A stretch of DNA of 64,000 nucleotides from Liolophura sinensis (GCF_032854445.1 NC_088297.1:22701127-22765126), one strand, 5' to 3'. Counted from the stretch's first letter, positions 1 through 12,898 are shown. The notes: generated from the letters alone by a model not told the origin. Program-made: numbers and translations.

Positions 1-2306
1 CGTAGGCCATACACAATACATGTACTTACAACAAATGAACATATTTATACAACCTTTACCTTAAATGAAAGGGCTATACTTTATGTTCAATAAAATATCT
101 AAATTTTCTGTCAGTAGGGCTTGTTATTTGAGTACCGCATCTAAGAGTTAAACATTGAAGGCTCAAAAATCTCCTTTACACCGCCATTTGAACAGATTAC
201 ATACATCATCATGCTTAGCTTTGCCAAGTAGCCCATCAGGATATGGCATTCCCGACACATTTTTGGCAGACAACAGCCACAAATGTAGGCATGATGTGGT
301 CGTCTAGTACATCCCAAACTCATCCTTTTTAGTTCGCTTTCACAGACCTTAAAATCCACGATTATCACGATATACATACGCATTTAGCTGAGACTGGAAA
401 TGCACGTCAATCATATGGTAAGAGTAAAACCGGAAGCACCTTGACGTTACAATTAATATTCAAGAGGAAGAAAGGAGGGGTTTCATTGGGCAAGCATTTA
501 ACATGGCAGGACTTTCAATGTGCCTCGAATTGGTGGATTTGTAGAACATGAAGATGTTTAAAACCGTTTTTCTCTCTTACGAAAACTTTAAATATGGTGA
601 CCTTCATAACAAAAAACAGCCACTAAACTACAAAAAGGGCTATACCTGACATGGATGTTATATGGGTTACGCAATTTTTCTTTTTGTACAAGTTTGTCCG
701 GCAACAAAGAAGCACATTACATGGACTCCCAAGGACTCCTTTGTCATCATATGACTGAAAGTGTTAAGTACAACGAACTCCCTTGAGTTCTCTCCCTGTA
801 TACGTGTCCATCTCCTAACACAAAAGGTCAGCGAATCTTGTTCATTGTTTACTGGATACTAAATATAGGGAGACTGACCTTCTGGATGGTGGTAACTGAA
901 AAAATACTGAGTGTGTAACATTTGACTGTGAGTGCATAAACTACCACAACTCTGCCAACAAACGACACATTGTTTACTGTACATGGCTAAAGTGATAGGT
1001 GAACTCCAGCTGGTCGCTCAGAACAGTCAAAGTTCACAGCCTACGTCTGGTTAGACTAAACAAATACCCAGCATATACTCCAAGGATGTTTACCTTGCAA
1101 TGCCTCAACTTTCTTACAGGTTGAGTTCTGAAGATGTGTCTATTGGCATATTCTCAGAAAAGAATGATATTACTAGAGATATACTGTACCTACATACATG
1201 TGCTCTTTAGGGCAACTTTAAATGATTTGTTTATTGTTTTATATAAATAATCTCTAAATTAATCGTCCACCTACAATGTACAATTGTAACAAATCCGATC
1301 AAAATAAATACATCCAGAATACTATAAAAAAACTTTATTTCTTATGCTTAATGGAACATGAATATATTTTTTGAGTTTTCAAACAAAGCCGAGCAATTTT
1401 CCTCCCTTATGAATTTAAGTCACCAAATCTGTCCAAAGGTAATGGATGCATTAGAGAAGTTAAGGTACATGAAGGTGTATATGCACATATATGCCTAAAG
1501 TCAGTCATTCATCCAGCCGTTCCACATTACACAGTTAAGTCAGCATATTTTCTTCTTCTGTCAGACTATACCTGAAAGAAATCAAACAGCTTTGTTGCTT
1601 CTGTTATCAAAATCACAACCATGTGTTTACACCACCTCAAACACAGAGCTAGTCTACACTCGTTCTTGCACTCTGACGAATACCAAAGATTTCTCAAATA
1701 TCTCAGATGTACATCCCAGACAAGAGCATCAAAACCTGATATCAAGAAAATGTGACCTAGCTGATGGAATTACTGTGTTTCCTGGTCAGCCACTGAGTCA
1801 ATCTCTCACAACGCATATTTGCTGTCAATGGAAGACGGCCCCTAAAGCTCAGTACAGATTAATTTAATTGGGATTGAAGTGAGGCGTTTCTGTGACAATG
1901 GCTGGACAACCCGGAGTTAAGAGGATTGAGAAGATTGTCTGACCAGGTGCTACAGACCTCAGCTAATTACCTCACCTGTATTCTGCCTCAGGCAAGATAA
2001 TGACAGGTACACTGGAAAGTCTGGCCAGCGAGTGGTCAGTCAAGCAGGTCCAATGCTGTCTGACAGCACAGCCAGGAATCTAAGACATTTAGCCAGGTTA
2101 TGGTCATTAGACTAATGGGGCCGTCACAGAGGTGATGTTTTCATTGAATCAAGCTAGTCATCTCACACAGGAATATTGATATCCTATATGTATATAGAGA
2201 CGTGTCCAAGGCTTTATAAGGTTACCCTAAAAGGAAAACTGCACAGTATGGAGTCCAAAGCATAGAACAGAACGACTTGTGTGTACTCCATTGAGTGAAC
2301 AAAAGG

Positions 2307-2339
<33 letters not shown>

Positions 2340-4224
2340 GGTATTTGTGTATTGTGAATTAAAATATAAGCTCAGTATAAAAGATGAACTGGTTTCAGAG
2401 GGATGTATATGCACATCAGCTTAAAAGAAAGCATTGCAGGCCTTTGTTTGTTAACAAAAATATGACACAAAACAAAGACAAAGAAGATAAATTGATGCTT
2501 TTTTTGTTTCTTTTCATTTTATACCAACATTTTACACTGACACTTCAAAACCTGTTGTTCAGATATAATCCATATATATTCTAATGACACTCAATAAGCC
2601 ATAAGCTACTTCCTTTAACTGCCATATACATCATGTTCGCAGGAATCTTGATAGTACATTTACCCTTCACAATAATATCCAATACAAAATCTTCAGATTC
2701 CTAACCATGTTCAAAATCAGCAAATTAAAACTCAGCGAAATGAGCATCTTATGTACACATGTGTATAGCACATGTAGCTTTCAAAAATTGCTGCTAAATT
2801 TGATCATGCGTGCCCCAATTTTTTCTGTAAGTATATCTCCACCAATCAATACTTTTGTGTCAATGCCAAAGCCGTGGACATTATTTGCGATGACAATTCT
2901 TATTGGCTGTAACATCGGATCCACTCGGATGACCTAGAGGATCTACATCGTTCTCCACAATGGTGATCAGCTCTTCAGGGTTAGATGCACAAAAGCACAG
3001 GAAGTGTCTGCGTCAAGCGTAACCAAAGCAATTTACGTTTTCTCCACTGAAAATGTTTGAAAAGCTGCAGAGTCACAGCCAATTTTGAATCCTAAGGCTT
3101 GAAAACCGGAGCCAGCACACAGATTTCTGTAAGACCAGAGAGAATCCATCAGGATTAATACTGGCAGCAAGGTTGGCCGCGAGTCAGTTCCATACACAGA
3201 AAGCTTTCCTGAAAATCGTTACGAAAGAACGGCCATACTATAAGGATAGACATTAGAGTGTCCATCAAGGGAATGACGTCTAATTCTGTTCAGCCTCTCC
3301 CTAGGGGAATAAACATTGTTAGGGTGGGGGTTCCAGAGTGCCAATCAGGTCGGCTATGAAAGATAATATGATTGGTGCAATCCAAGCTAGATGCTTCTTT
3401 TTTGGTTCACCAATGACTTTTGAGCACGGAATATCTGGAATGATTTAGACGAACATCACGGGGAGGACAAAGAGGTACTGGCGTGCAAGAGTGAGAAAAC
3501 TGGGGAAGCAAATCATCAATCGACACCACTGACATTTATCTACATGGATTCCATCAGAATTGGTCCTGCATTTTGGATGCAACAGCTCATTGGATAATGA
3601 CCGTGTGCTTCTGGCAAACCTGGCACATTCCTTGTTCAATACAGCAGAAAGTAACAGACTGAACATGTAGATTGTAGCCATGTTGATGCCTTTATATTTA
3701 TAATATACATGTGTTCAAGTACATGCTGAATGGGCCATAATTTCCTTTTTTTTTTTTTTGTTCATTTATCCAATGTGCCATATACATTTTACATAAAAGT
3801 CGCAAAGAAAATTTTCTATACTGGCTGTAACTGGAATACGTACTGTGGTTTCATTCTCACACGGCTATACGTACATATACATGTTTAAGGTGTTCGATCC
3901 AAAATAGTATCCAAAATATATGTGCATGTCTCAACAAACACATGTAAAACAAGTGTCATCAGGAAAGGCTCATGAAAACTTCATATCAGAATTTATAAGT
4001 ATCAATCTTTTACATGGTGTACACGTCCATATTTTTTTACGAGTCTTTTTCTTTTTTTTCAAATAATTTAAATACGGCACAGTGGGATAGTTGAAATCCA
4101 TGGTGGACTTTATGGACAAGTATTCAAAAAATTGGATAGCAGTAATGTCAAATTACTGGTAAAGTTGACTACTGCATCGTCTAGCCCTACAAAAGGATAA
4201 GTAAAAAGATATGCATATATATTG
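1..4224. other. Non-coding, A/T-rich sequence; no gene recognised
   Basis: No exon could be recognised on either strand. If the kinesin gene whose first exons lie at 25568-28337 continues leftwards, this stretch is intronic to it. A (TA)n microsatellite lies at about 2311-2332. On the minus strand a few short open stretches end at donor-like sequences, for example near 1970 and 860, but none has a convincing acceptor plus a recognisable peptide, so none is annotated. Confidence 0.5.
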
Positions 4225-4868
4225 ATAGTAAAGCTATGGTTTTAGATTTCAGCTGCCTAGCTTTCCCTTTCCCTTGAAGCTCACTGGTTTTAGTTTTCAT
4301 CTACTTACCTTTCCCTTTCCCTTGAAGTTCTATGGTTTTAGTTTTCAGTTGCCTACGTGTATCTTTCACTTTCTCTTGAAGCTCAATGATTTTTAGTTTT
4401 AGTCGTTCAGCTTTCCCTTTCTCTTAAAGCTCACTGGTTTTAGTTTTCAGCTCTCTAGCTTTCCCTTTCTCTTAAAGCTCAGTGGTTTTACTTTTCAGCT
4501 GTCTAGTTTCCCCTTTCCTTTGAAGCTCACTGCTGACTGGGAAGTTGGAAAGAAAATTTTCTATATTGGCTGTGACTGGAAGTTTTCAGCTCTCTAGCTT
4601 TCCCTTTCCCTTGAAGTTCACTGGTTTTAGTTTTCAGCTGCCTAGCTTGCCCTTTCTCTTGAAGCTCACTGGTTTTTAGTTTTCAGTTGTTCAGCTTTCC
4701 CTTTCCCTTGAAGCTCACTGGTTTTAGTTTTCAGCTGCCTAGCTTTCCCTTTCCTTTGAAGCTCACTGGTTGTAGTTTTCAGCTGCGTAGCTTTCCCTTT
4801 CCCTTGAAGCTCACTGGTTGTAGTTTTCAGCTGCGTAGCTTTCCCTTTCCCTTGAAGCTCACATGATT
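4225..4868 (-). repeat. 48-bp minisatellite, period of 16 codons on the minus strand
   Basis: About 13 copies of a 48-bp unit, seen on the plus strand as GCTCACTGGTTTTAGTTTTC followed by AGCTGCCTAGCTTTCCC and TTTCCCTTGAA. A break at about 4525-4578 carries a copy of a 30-bp stretch also found at 3808-3835. On the minus strand the period is exactly 16 codons. The rightmost copies read in one open frame, Q-G-K-G-K-A-R/T-Q-L-K-T-K/T-T-S-E-L, until single-base insertions and CAA-to-TAA changes break it. The least regular copies (about 4420-4309) end on the minus strand at a perfect GTAAGT. This may be an expanded coiled-coil exon or an ordinary minisatellite with a coincidental frame. Confidence 0.85.
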
Positions 4869-6511
4869 TGTGTTTTCTTACAGAGTAAACATAACCCAGT
4901 CCTTGTGACGATAACCATGGTTTTTACCGTGTTAAGGAGCAAATGTCCTTCTGGCTGATTAACAACCACCATCTGTGACCAGTGTGTCTTCCCCCTCGTT
5001 TTCTGCCTCTAGATACATGTGCCTACCAAAATTATGAAAGGGAAAAAAAAAAAACCTGGCAACAATTTTTCCAGTCTGTCACTTTGGCAGATGATTTGTC
5101 AGTGTTGATGGGCAATTCCTAGTGCACAGTTCTGCAGTTTCCTCAGCAGTGAGCAGATCCTTGCATAAAACCTTTGAGGGTTCCCATAAAATCCATGCGG
5201 CTGCCAATGAGAGTACATACACATCAGGTGGAGATAAAGGAATCACCCATATAACCACTGGAGAGGGCCCCAGTGTATCACACACCATGTGTCTGATACC
5301 AGAGATAAGACTGTTGACTGGACTGGTAATAAACAAACACACATGGCTTATACAGCACCATATCCTCTTGCTGCTTTTTCTGCAGCAGAGCCCTAGAATT
5401 TGGGTCCCTTTGATAATTCATACCAGACACTGGTGCACATAGATATGTGCACACAGGTTGGCAGTGTTTAGAGATAACCAAGGCTGCTCAGGGTGAGACA
5501 AAATTCTCTACTTACTTTAATACAGGTCTGAAGGTCCTCATATATGTAAGACATAAATAAATGCTCCTATGCATTCATTGTAAGCCCTTTATACTGTCTT
5601 ATCTGGCACTAATATTAGTGCCATGTCTTATGAAGAATCAGTATGTCGTACTCTTTAATCCTGAAGGCCTCCTGTACAAAATTACATGTAGCTAAACAGG
5701 AGAATAATGTATTGGACATCAGTGCCTGACAAGAGGTTACTTAACTAACTCACTTTAGAATTAAGTATTAACATATTTATGTATTTCATTGGTGTTTTTA
5801 ACTTTACCTGTATCCACTTTACTTTCCAGGAAGATGATTTATATAATGACTTCAAAAATGCTTTACATCTGTCCTCACTATCCACTTCAGAGCCACCAAC
5901 CCCCTCCCCATCCCTACATACCCACACAAAATATCACCAGGCTGAGCACAAGCCTTGCAACGTTAATAATCTGCCCCATGTATGTCTACAGAGCACATTA
6001 TGTAACATCAGCCATCCTTACAATGTTTCTATACACAGAGCAACACATAGCAAATACTCCTCCGCCCCAACATCAATAATCACTATGGCAACAGGGTACC
6101 TAATAAACCGAATCAATTCCACCAAAGAAGAGAAGGTTAATCTTGTAGGGTTATGAGGCGAATTACAAGGAAGTCCACAGTAAATCCTATGTCATGCTCT
6201 CATCTGTGTCAGCTGTAATGAAGTCAAGCAAGCATGTACAGTGTAGTACAAGGAATAATTTATTCACAAACTATGAAGCTGTTTATAGTAATTTCCATGT
6301 CATTGCATGTCAATCTGTCAATATTTAATTACACTCAATTTGCTTTCAGCATTGTACTTGTCATGCATGCATCATACTTTAATAGCTAAAGTCTTTTTTC
6401 AGCTCTGATCTGATCTAGCGCAGTCCACGGCATGGTTCAGGATCTGCAATACAGTTATATAAAACAGCATCAAATAAATCCACAGAATCAAAAATCGTAT
6501 CCTACAGTGTG

Positions 6512-6590
6512 CTACTTAGCATATAGCTCATTAGCATAGCATATCACTCATTAGCATAGCATATCACGTATTAGCATAGCATGTCTGGTG
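6512..6590. repeat. 20-bp tandem repeat, about 3.5 copies
   Basis: TAGCATAGCATATCACTCAT and close variants start at 6532, 6552 and 6572, with a degenerate copy before them. Confidence 0.8.
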
Positions 6591-7057
6591 CTCAGTTTAA
6601 TGTTAAATATGTAAACCTTGACCTGTAGTCAAATCAAATATTAATTAATTCTTCCCCATATACTGGCATATTATGTACACGGAGGAAGACGGAGCAAGGT
6701 TCAACCTTGACTTACATAAATATCCATGTACATACTCAAATGTTTGTGTACATACTTAGAGCAAAATTTGTGCAGTTCCATATGCAAATGAAGTGAAGTC
6801 TTGCCTTTAAGCAGATAAGTGTAACCCTGTAAGTGGCTTCAGAATACAGATTCTGTATGTACTCCCGTCAACCTGGCCAATGAGAGACTGCACTGTCCGA
6901 TTGAGGGTTAATCACTATGGAGGACATGCTGCCTGTATATGTGTATTGCTGTTTTTTTTATCTACATTTTATCTATTACCACCAGACTTTAGGAATAATG
7001 GGGAACACAGCATATCTAAAAAAAGCCAGTCCATGAAATGTTTCCAATGCACACATA

Positions 7058-7285
7058 TTTGTTTGTTTTATTTGATTAAAGTTTTACACTCAAGAACATT
7101 TCACATATAGGATGACATCCAGCATTATGGTACCCAAGCCCTTACATCCGTGTCATGCGTACCACAGGTTTATGGGCGGACATACCAGACATACTCATAC
7201 AACTCCGGCCGCTGCAGGAATCAAACAACCCACCTCACTGGTTACGGTTAGATGGAGATGACGGAGTGAGCCATCAATATCTCCA
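7058..7285 (-). mobile_element. Decayed tRNA-type SINE, reverse orientation
   Basis: TTGATTAAAGTTTTACACTC and ATGACATCCAGCATTATGG match the tail and core of the window's main SINE read in reverse. The inner part (7130-7285) differs from other copies and may belong to a related family or be heavily mutated. The end GGAGTGAGCCATC may be a remnant of the tRNA-like head. Confidence 0.5.
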
Positions 7286-8352
7286 TGTTATGTTGCATAG
7301 GTAGTTATCTGGGTGGTGAATACTTAGAACATATACATGACGTGTAATTCTTGTAAACGTGGATTGTAGACACACATGAAGTTCCAATGTTCCACGAATC
7401 TACCTAACACCTATAGAAGGCCATACATTTACATGTATATGCACAGGTATAAATTTCCATGTACAGCTTGCTGAAATCTCCAGGAAAATAGCTACATTAA
7501 TTAAACCTGACCTTAATGGTCTTTTATCCCATAATTCAAGAGCATGCGCTTGTATAAAATCGCGCACAGCCAGCACATTTACATACATCAACCATAATCA
7601 CTCCTGAGCACAAAAGAGTTGCGTGAGGCCCACCTCAGCAACCTCGCTCTTTTCAATTCAATGCAGCATCACAGGAGAACCTGAGAAACACAGAAGTCAA
7701 TTTCTAATCAAAAGGGAACTGAAGCTAATACAGGGCTTCTGTCAATCTCCACACTTTACCACCTTCACCACCATATCAGATCTCTCATGATTTATTCACT
7801 CCAGGCTACCTGTGTATCTTAAACAACAAAGTTAGCCCTTACATCCACGTCCAATCAGGCGCATGGGCATGACCTTTAACCTTCATCAGGGAGATACTGA
7901 ATATGTACATATAAACTGGCTTGGGGGTAATATGGAAGAGTTTTGTTGTAACAATGTATCACTATAACAGTGGTGCAATATCCAGAAAAACTTGCTCATG
8001 TGAAGCATATGCCATGGTGTCAATGACTGCTCATCATGTAATTATAAACACACGCACAGTCTACATGTGCTAATCCAAGATGTCCAGAGAATAGCCAAAT
8101 GACACCATGGTGACTAAAAATGCCATTTTATACCCACCTTTTGGTGTCCATATGAGTATCCATATCTGAGTCTTGTTTGCACCTTTTACAATGTCATGAA
8201 CGAAACCTAAAATTCTGTAGCCTATAATACTCACAGCAGGCCTCAGCATGGAGTTGTAACATTTGTTGTTTTTTGATTTGGATTTGTGCGTGATTTCTGT
8301 CACTTCAGTGATGCTGCACACTTAACTGCAATTTCGCCAAAATGAGTAGATC

Positions 8353-8800
8353 ACCCATACACATGTTCAAGTACATCACAGAAAAGAACCTGACTGCAGC
8401 ACCACCTGTGAGAGGAAACTCTGCCTGTACACACCTGAGAATCATAGCATGTCAACATGTTCGAGAACATCACAGATGAAGATACAACACACATGAAAAA
8501 CACCTGACTGCAGCACCACCTGTGAGAGGAAACTGCCTGTACCACCTGAGGATCATAGCATGTCAACATATTCGAGTACATCACAGATGAACGATACAAA
8601 ATGCATGAAGAACACCTGACTGCAGCATAACCTGTGAGAGGAAACTCTGCCTGTACACACCTGAGAATCATAACATGTCAACATATTCGAGTACATCACA
8701 GATGAAGATACAACACGCATAAAGAACACCTGACTGCAGCATGACCTGTGAGAGGAAACTCTGCCTGTACACGCCTGAGAATCATAGCATATCAAAATGG
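8353..8800. repeat. 114-bp tandem repeat, about 4 copies
   Basis: The word TGACTGCAGC recurs at 8391, 8505, 8617 and 8731, giving periods of 112-114 bp. Each unit carries CCTGTGAGAGGAAACTCTGC and GAGAATCATAGCATGTCAAC. Because 114 is a multiple of three, long minus-strand ORFs run through the array (8351-8912). They are rich in Cys, Ser and Val with no recognisable fold and are taken as repeat artefacts. Confidence 0.85.
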
Positions 8801-9076
8801 TATTGTACAAAAAAGCAGTTTTGCATACACTTTGGTTTGTGATACGTTGCTCACACCCATGTAATATTATGAAAGTGTAAGGGCAAAGAATACATACAGG
8901 TACATCGTACATAAAGGCGATTAGATCTGATTAAATGAACAATCACAAGAATTGATGGAACTAAACAGGCTCACACTCAGCACAAACTACAGAACATGCT
9001 GTACAACCTGATGAAGAATTTAATACAATTATTTCCCTCCTTGAATTCCTCGCTTAATTAGGTGGCGATATTTGCT

Positions 9077-9352
9077 TTAATCAACGCGGAAGTGACAGCA
9101 ATGCGTAGCTTCTAATCTAATATTTGTTACATTAGCAGCCAGGATTGGCCAAAATATGTCAGATTTCTGCGAACAATGAAGATGAAAATGAACTGGGTCA
9201 GGATTTTCTGTGGACAGAAACAGATCCCCTGTGTGGCCACAGATTGCTTTCACTGAGTTCCTCGTAAGTCGTGTACTGTCATCAATTTTAATTAAGTCAC
9301 AGACGGACAGGACAGGCTGAAGTACAAGCAACAACATTAAGCAGAATTTCAT
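9077..9352 (-). CDS. Candidate small secreted protein or first exon
   Basis: The frame starting at 9352 encodes 91 residues. It opens with MKFCLMLLLVLQPVLSVC, which has the form of a signal peptide: short charged start, leucine-rich core, small residues before a likely cleavage site. The rest contains five more cysteines and one NVT glycosylation sequon. The start has A at -3. About 40 bp upstream on the same strand is TATTTAAAG, a possible TATA element (near 9390). A longer frame begins at 9481, but its extra residues do not look coding, so the internal start is preferred. No family is recognised. It could be a complete short secreted peptide, a first exon continuing through a donor inside the ORF, or chance. 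It lies on the same strand as the kinesin exons and would be nested in that gene's intron. Confidence 0.28.
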   Translation of the reverse strand: MKFCLMLLLVLQPVLSVCDLIKIDDSTRLTRNSVKAICGHTGDLFLSTENPDPVHFHLHCSQKSDIFWPILAANVTNIRLEATHCCHFRVD

Positions 9353-10168
9353 TTGTGTTGTCCCTAATGTACTGGTAAAATGCGGTAACTTTAAATAGTC
9401 ACGCGAGAGTGGTTGAAATATAACGCCAATGGTCTGCTTCCCACTTGTTTCCACAATAATTGGCACAGCGTGCGCAAGCAAACATCAAAAGAATCTAATT
9501 TTTTTTCTGCACAACTTTTTTTTGTGTAAGTCGCCAATGCAATACAAATTAGTTTCATAACTACACATGTATCAGGAAAACAGGCAATTATTTTCGATCA
9601 CACATGTATGTAGACTGACAGCTTTGATCAGTAAATGAATAAATCCATGAAATATGTTCATATTGTCAAACACACTCTGTCTTGCATTGTATACATAAAT
9701 TCAACAAATAGCTGCATGTACATGCATGTACAAATGTTGAAGTCTAAAGCTTAAAAAGTCGCCTGAAATCCATCATTTAAACACCTCTAAAACACACGGG
9801 GGTTTTATTCTTGTCGTCAAGAATAATAAATGACATCAATAAATATGGTGATGGTCAGATTTGTGAGACAGGAAATAGACCAGTGACGTCACCGTTTCAA
9901 GCACAGGTACGCAGTGGGATATTCAATCAGGTAAACAGCACAGACGTGTGACATGTGGCAACTAGATGACTGATATGTTTTCTATACTCGGTGGGATAAG
10001 TCCCTGCAGAAAACAGCGCAGGTCATTTTTATACTTGAAAGATTGATCTGTTACTTTCAGTGACAATAACGCAAAGAAAATGTGCACAGCAATTAGGTGT
10101 GACTATCTCTGTGTTTAAAATACAGCTGTGAATGTATTACTAAGTCTTAAAACTCTTTGCATCACCTG

Positions 10169-10369
10169 TAATTCCTCAACCTCTTCGCATGTTTGCAAGG
10201 TGTTGTTTCAAGGATACTCTGAAAGCAGTATTCTGTGTAGATGATGCTTTTGTGAAGCCCTGATCTTGGCTAACCCAGCCTATCTAGTTTTGCCACCAAA
10301 AACAAATCATAAATGTACATAAGTTGCACTCAAAGTTGCTTTTTAATACGAGAAAAGGTTGAAGAATTA
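10169..10369 (-). mobile_element. MITE family A, copy 1 (reverse of copy 2)
   Basis: About 200 bp bounded by TAATTCCTCAACCTCTTCGC and, inverted at the right end, GAGAAAAGGTTGAAGAATTA. Its reverse complement aligns along its length with 24796-25008, for example GGCAAAACTAGATAGGCTGG against GACAAAACTACATTGGTTGG. It has no coding capacity. Outer TA/TA bases would suit a Tc1/mariner-type TA duplication, which is an inference. Confidence 0.75.
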
Positions 10370-11196
10370 GAGTATCTATGTATCTTTGGAAAATGACAAT
10401 TTTTTAATTTAATTTGTGTTTTAAGACAAGAGTACTCGAGACGTTCTATACTTTAAGACTTCTAATGTCCACATACTGTATGAACATAATAGTTATAAAG
10501 TTTCTTCATGGCGGGGATTGGATTTGATTTCCTACAGTGACATGTTTGTATTTTATGTCCCTGACAAACCTGATTTTACCCTGCAGAATAGCCAGCAAAA
10601 GCTGGACTTCAGCTTGTGACTTCATTGCTTACAAGAAAACGCCGTATAAAAATAAAGTCAGCATCAGGAGAAAGGCCACTGAAAACTGCCTCTAACAAAA
10701 TGCCTACCTTATCTTTAACTTTTATCTCCACTCAATCAAATGCAGTCACATAGGGGAAGATATCCATTTTGTATTGTTGTTTAATGTGGCCACCATATAA
10801 CTGAGAATTAACACAAGACAGTGCTATAGATAAGTGGCTGCTGGTGTAAATACGCTTAAATATTTAAAACAGAGTGTACTGTATACGCCTGAAGATTTGT
10901 GTCTACTCTTTGGTTCCCAATAGCTAGCATACATGCGAGATTTAAAGCAGACTGTCCTGTTAAAATCAACAGTAAATCTCCACAGCGAACCTTGTCCTCA
11001 ACATTCTCCACCACATGTTAGTTTTCAGATACTCTAGGCTACAGCAAAAGCTCCTGTGCCACCACCCACAGATGTAAAGAATGCCTACCGTGATATTTGT
11101 CTTTGACATTCTCAAGTGTTTCCATGAATAAGATGTAGCAAAGGTTTAAAAATGGTGTTTTTGGTTACTATCCCTAGTGAAAATGGCTCTGGAAAA

Positions 11197-11465
11197 CAGT
11201 GGGATTCCAGTGAATAGAAGTGGAATTTCACATTCCAGTGGAATCCCATTGGAATTCCAGTGCCAGCACTGGAATTCCACCACCAGCACTGGAATTCCAC
11301 TGAGATTCTTCCAGTGGAATTCCTGTGGCGGGGAATTCCACTGGAATTCTTCCAGTGGAATTTCAGTGGAGTGGAATTCCACTGGAATCCTTCCAGTAGA
11401 CTTAATTACCAGCGGAGCAAAATTCCAATGGGATTTACCCCCTGGAATGGAATTCTAGTGGGATT
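11197..11465. repeat. Palindromic GGAATTCCACTGGAATTCC cluster
   Basis: Irregular tandem repetition of a 10-16 bp word containing GGAATTCCAGTGG or its complement. Each word is nearly its own reverse complement, so the stretch can fold on itself many ways and carries several GAATTC sites. Long ORFs through it on both strands (for example 11177-11458) consist of repeated G-I-P-L-E-F-like blocks and are not genes. Confidence 0.85.
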
Positions 11466-12579
11466 TTTCCTGTTTAATATCCAAATTGAATCGGATTCTA
11501 GCTATTGCTTTCAAAGTAATGGAATTTCAAAAGAAATAATCTGGCTGAAACAAGGAAAGTTTATAGGTTTGAGGATAGTGTAATATAACGAGAGGAAATC
11601 CATGAAATAAATTCAGGTCAAACTTGAAGTATACCGCACAAAATTATCATAATATCCCTCCCAAATATTTTATTTCAATTTCCCACGAATCGTCAGTGAA
11701 GTCTGCAATGTTAAAGTATCATCGATGGTCCAGTTTCTGACATATACATGTACCTATGATTACGTAAAGAGAGAAGGTAATGCAATGGAGTAAAATGTAT
11801 CATGAGAACAGCTGGCAACATGTGCACAGAAACAATTCAAATTTATACAATATACCGCCAATAATTAAAGCACAAAATAATAAATCCTTGTCTTCTAGTG
11901 TACATTTGGATTTAGCATATATCAAAAACGATTTTATCATGTTTTGACCCAAAGACAGCAGTTGTTAACAAGTTTGTTCGGGACAAGAAATGTTTAGACA
12001 GGTAAAGAAAATTTACCTCTCGCATCATGCAGATTACCAGAGACAAAACATAATACTGGCACCCCTGCTATCAAAGGTCAACGAATGAAAAGTACATAAT
12101 AAACTGTTAGCACAGTGAGAGAGTTATTGAAACAAACCCCACACAGGTTGATGCGAAATACATAAACGTCTTAACTTCATTCAACTTCATTCCTCTTGCC
12201 GGAGCGCTAAAATAATTACTTTATTCCAGAATGTTATGACTAGTCATAAATTTTTGGCAATTTAAATATAGGCCTACACCTACTTGTATAATCCTACATT
12301 GACTTGTATAGTCCTAGATAACTACAATGGGAAGAATTATCCCTGACCATGTCAGCCTATGTACAGGTGTGTCTTATCTCCAGCCCCCTTCCCTTGATCA
12401 CCTTCGCACTTCACAGCTACACATATTAATAACTCTTGACACAACATAGTGCACTATTGAGTGTTGCAAAAAAATGTGTTCTGTGGTGTTACACAGGGGG
12501 CCTACTTGAAAAGTTTGAAGTTGCTGACCAAGTTGGTTAGTTGCCTAAGGTATCCTCTTGCCACTGGTTTTAACCCATG

Positions 12580-12851
12580 TTTATTTATCTATTTATTTGA
12601 TTAGTGTTTTACGCCGTACTCAAGAATATTTCACTTGTACAACGGCAGCCAGCATTATGATGGGAGAAAACCAGGCAGAGCCCAGGGGAAACCCATGACC
12701 ATCTGCAGGTTGCTGGATGCCCTTCCCATGTATGACCAGAGAGAAAGCCACCATGAGCTGGACTTGAACTCACATCAACCATATTGGTGAGAGGCTTCCG
12801 GGACATCACACTGCGCAAGCGCGCTAACCAACTGAGCCACGGAGGTTCCCC
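12580..12851 (-). mobile_element. Full-length tRNA-derived SINE, reverse orientation
   Basis: The tail (TTTATTTATCTATTTATTTG) is at the left and the tRNA-like head is at the right, where CTAACCAACTGAGCCACGGA is the reverse of the A-box region. The core CAGCATTATGATGGGAG and the tail-proximal TTTTACGCCGTACTCAAGAA are well preserved. No clear target-site duplication was seen. Confidence 0.9.
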
Positions 12852-12898
12852 TAGATCCATGCGACTATGCCTCCCAACTTGCAAGCAGCTGCAGATGG

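Larger units (their letters stand above)
4869..8352. other. Non-coding sequence with minor repeats
   Basis: No gene was recognised. The stretch contains a short 20-bp repeat and a decayed SINE, listed separately. About 5080-5460 is less A/T-rich and open on both strands, but no family, signal peptide or well-formed splice pair was recognised there. Confidence 0.45.
8801..12579. other. Mostly non-coding; secreted-ORF candidate, MITE and palindromic cluster inside
   Basis: Apart from the candidate ORF at 9077-9352, the MITE at 10169-10369 and the GAATTCC cluster at 11197-11465, no feature was recognised in this A/T-rich stretch. Confidence 0.45.

Noticed and set aside
1510-1580. Minus-strand acceptor GATTTCTTTCAG followed by a short terminal frame
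   Set aside because: The acceptor is good but only 11 codons follow before a stop, too little to support a gene.
1930-2095. Minus-strand 36-codon open stretch ending in GTGAGG
   Set aside because: The acceptor CTAAATGTCTTAG is only fair and the peptide matches nothing known. It is one of several such stretches expected by chance in 64 kb.
5079-5481. Overlapping ORFs of 67-106 residues on both strands
   Set aside because: Less A/T-rich sequence, but no motif, no signal peptide and no coherent splice pair.
8351-8912. Two minus-strand ORFs of 106 and 119 residues
   Set aside because: They run through the 114-bp tandem repeat, whose period is a multiple of three.
11112-11583. Four ORFs rich in G-I-P-L-E-F or W-N-S blocks
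   Set aside because: Produced by the palindromic GGAATTCC repeat on both strands.
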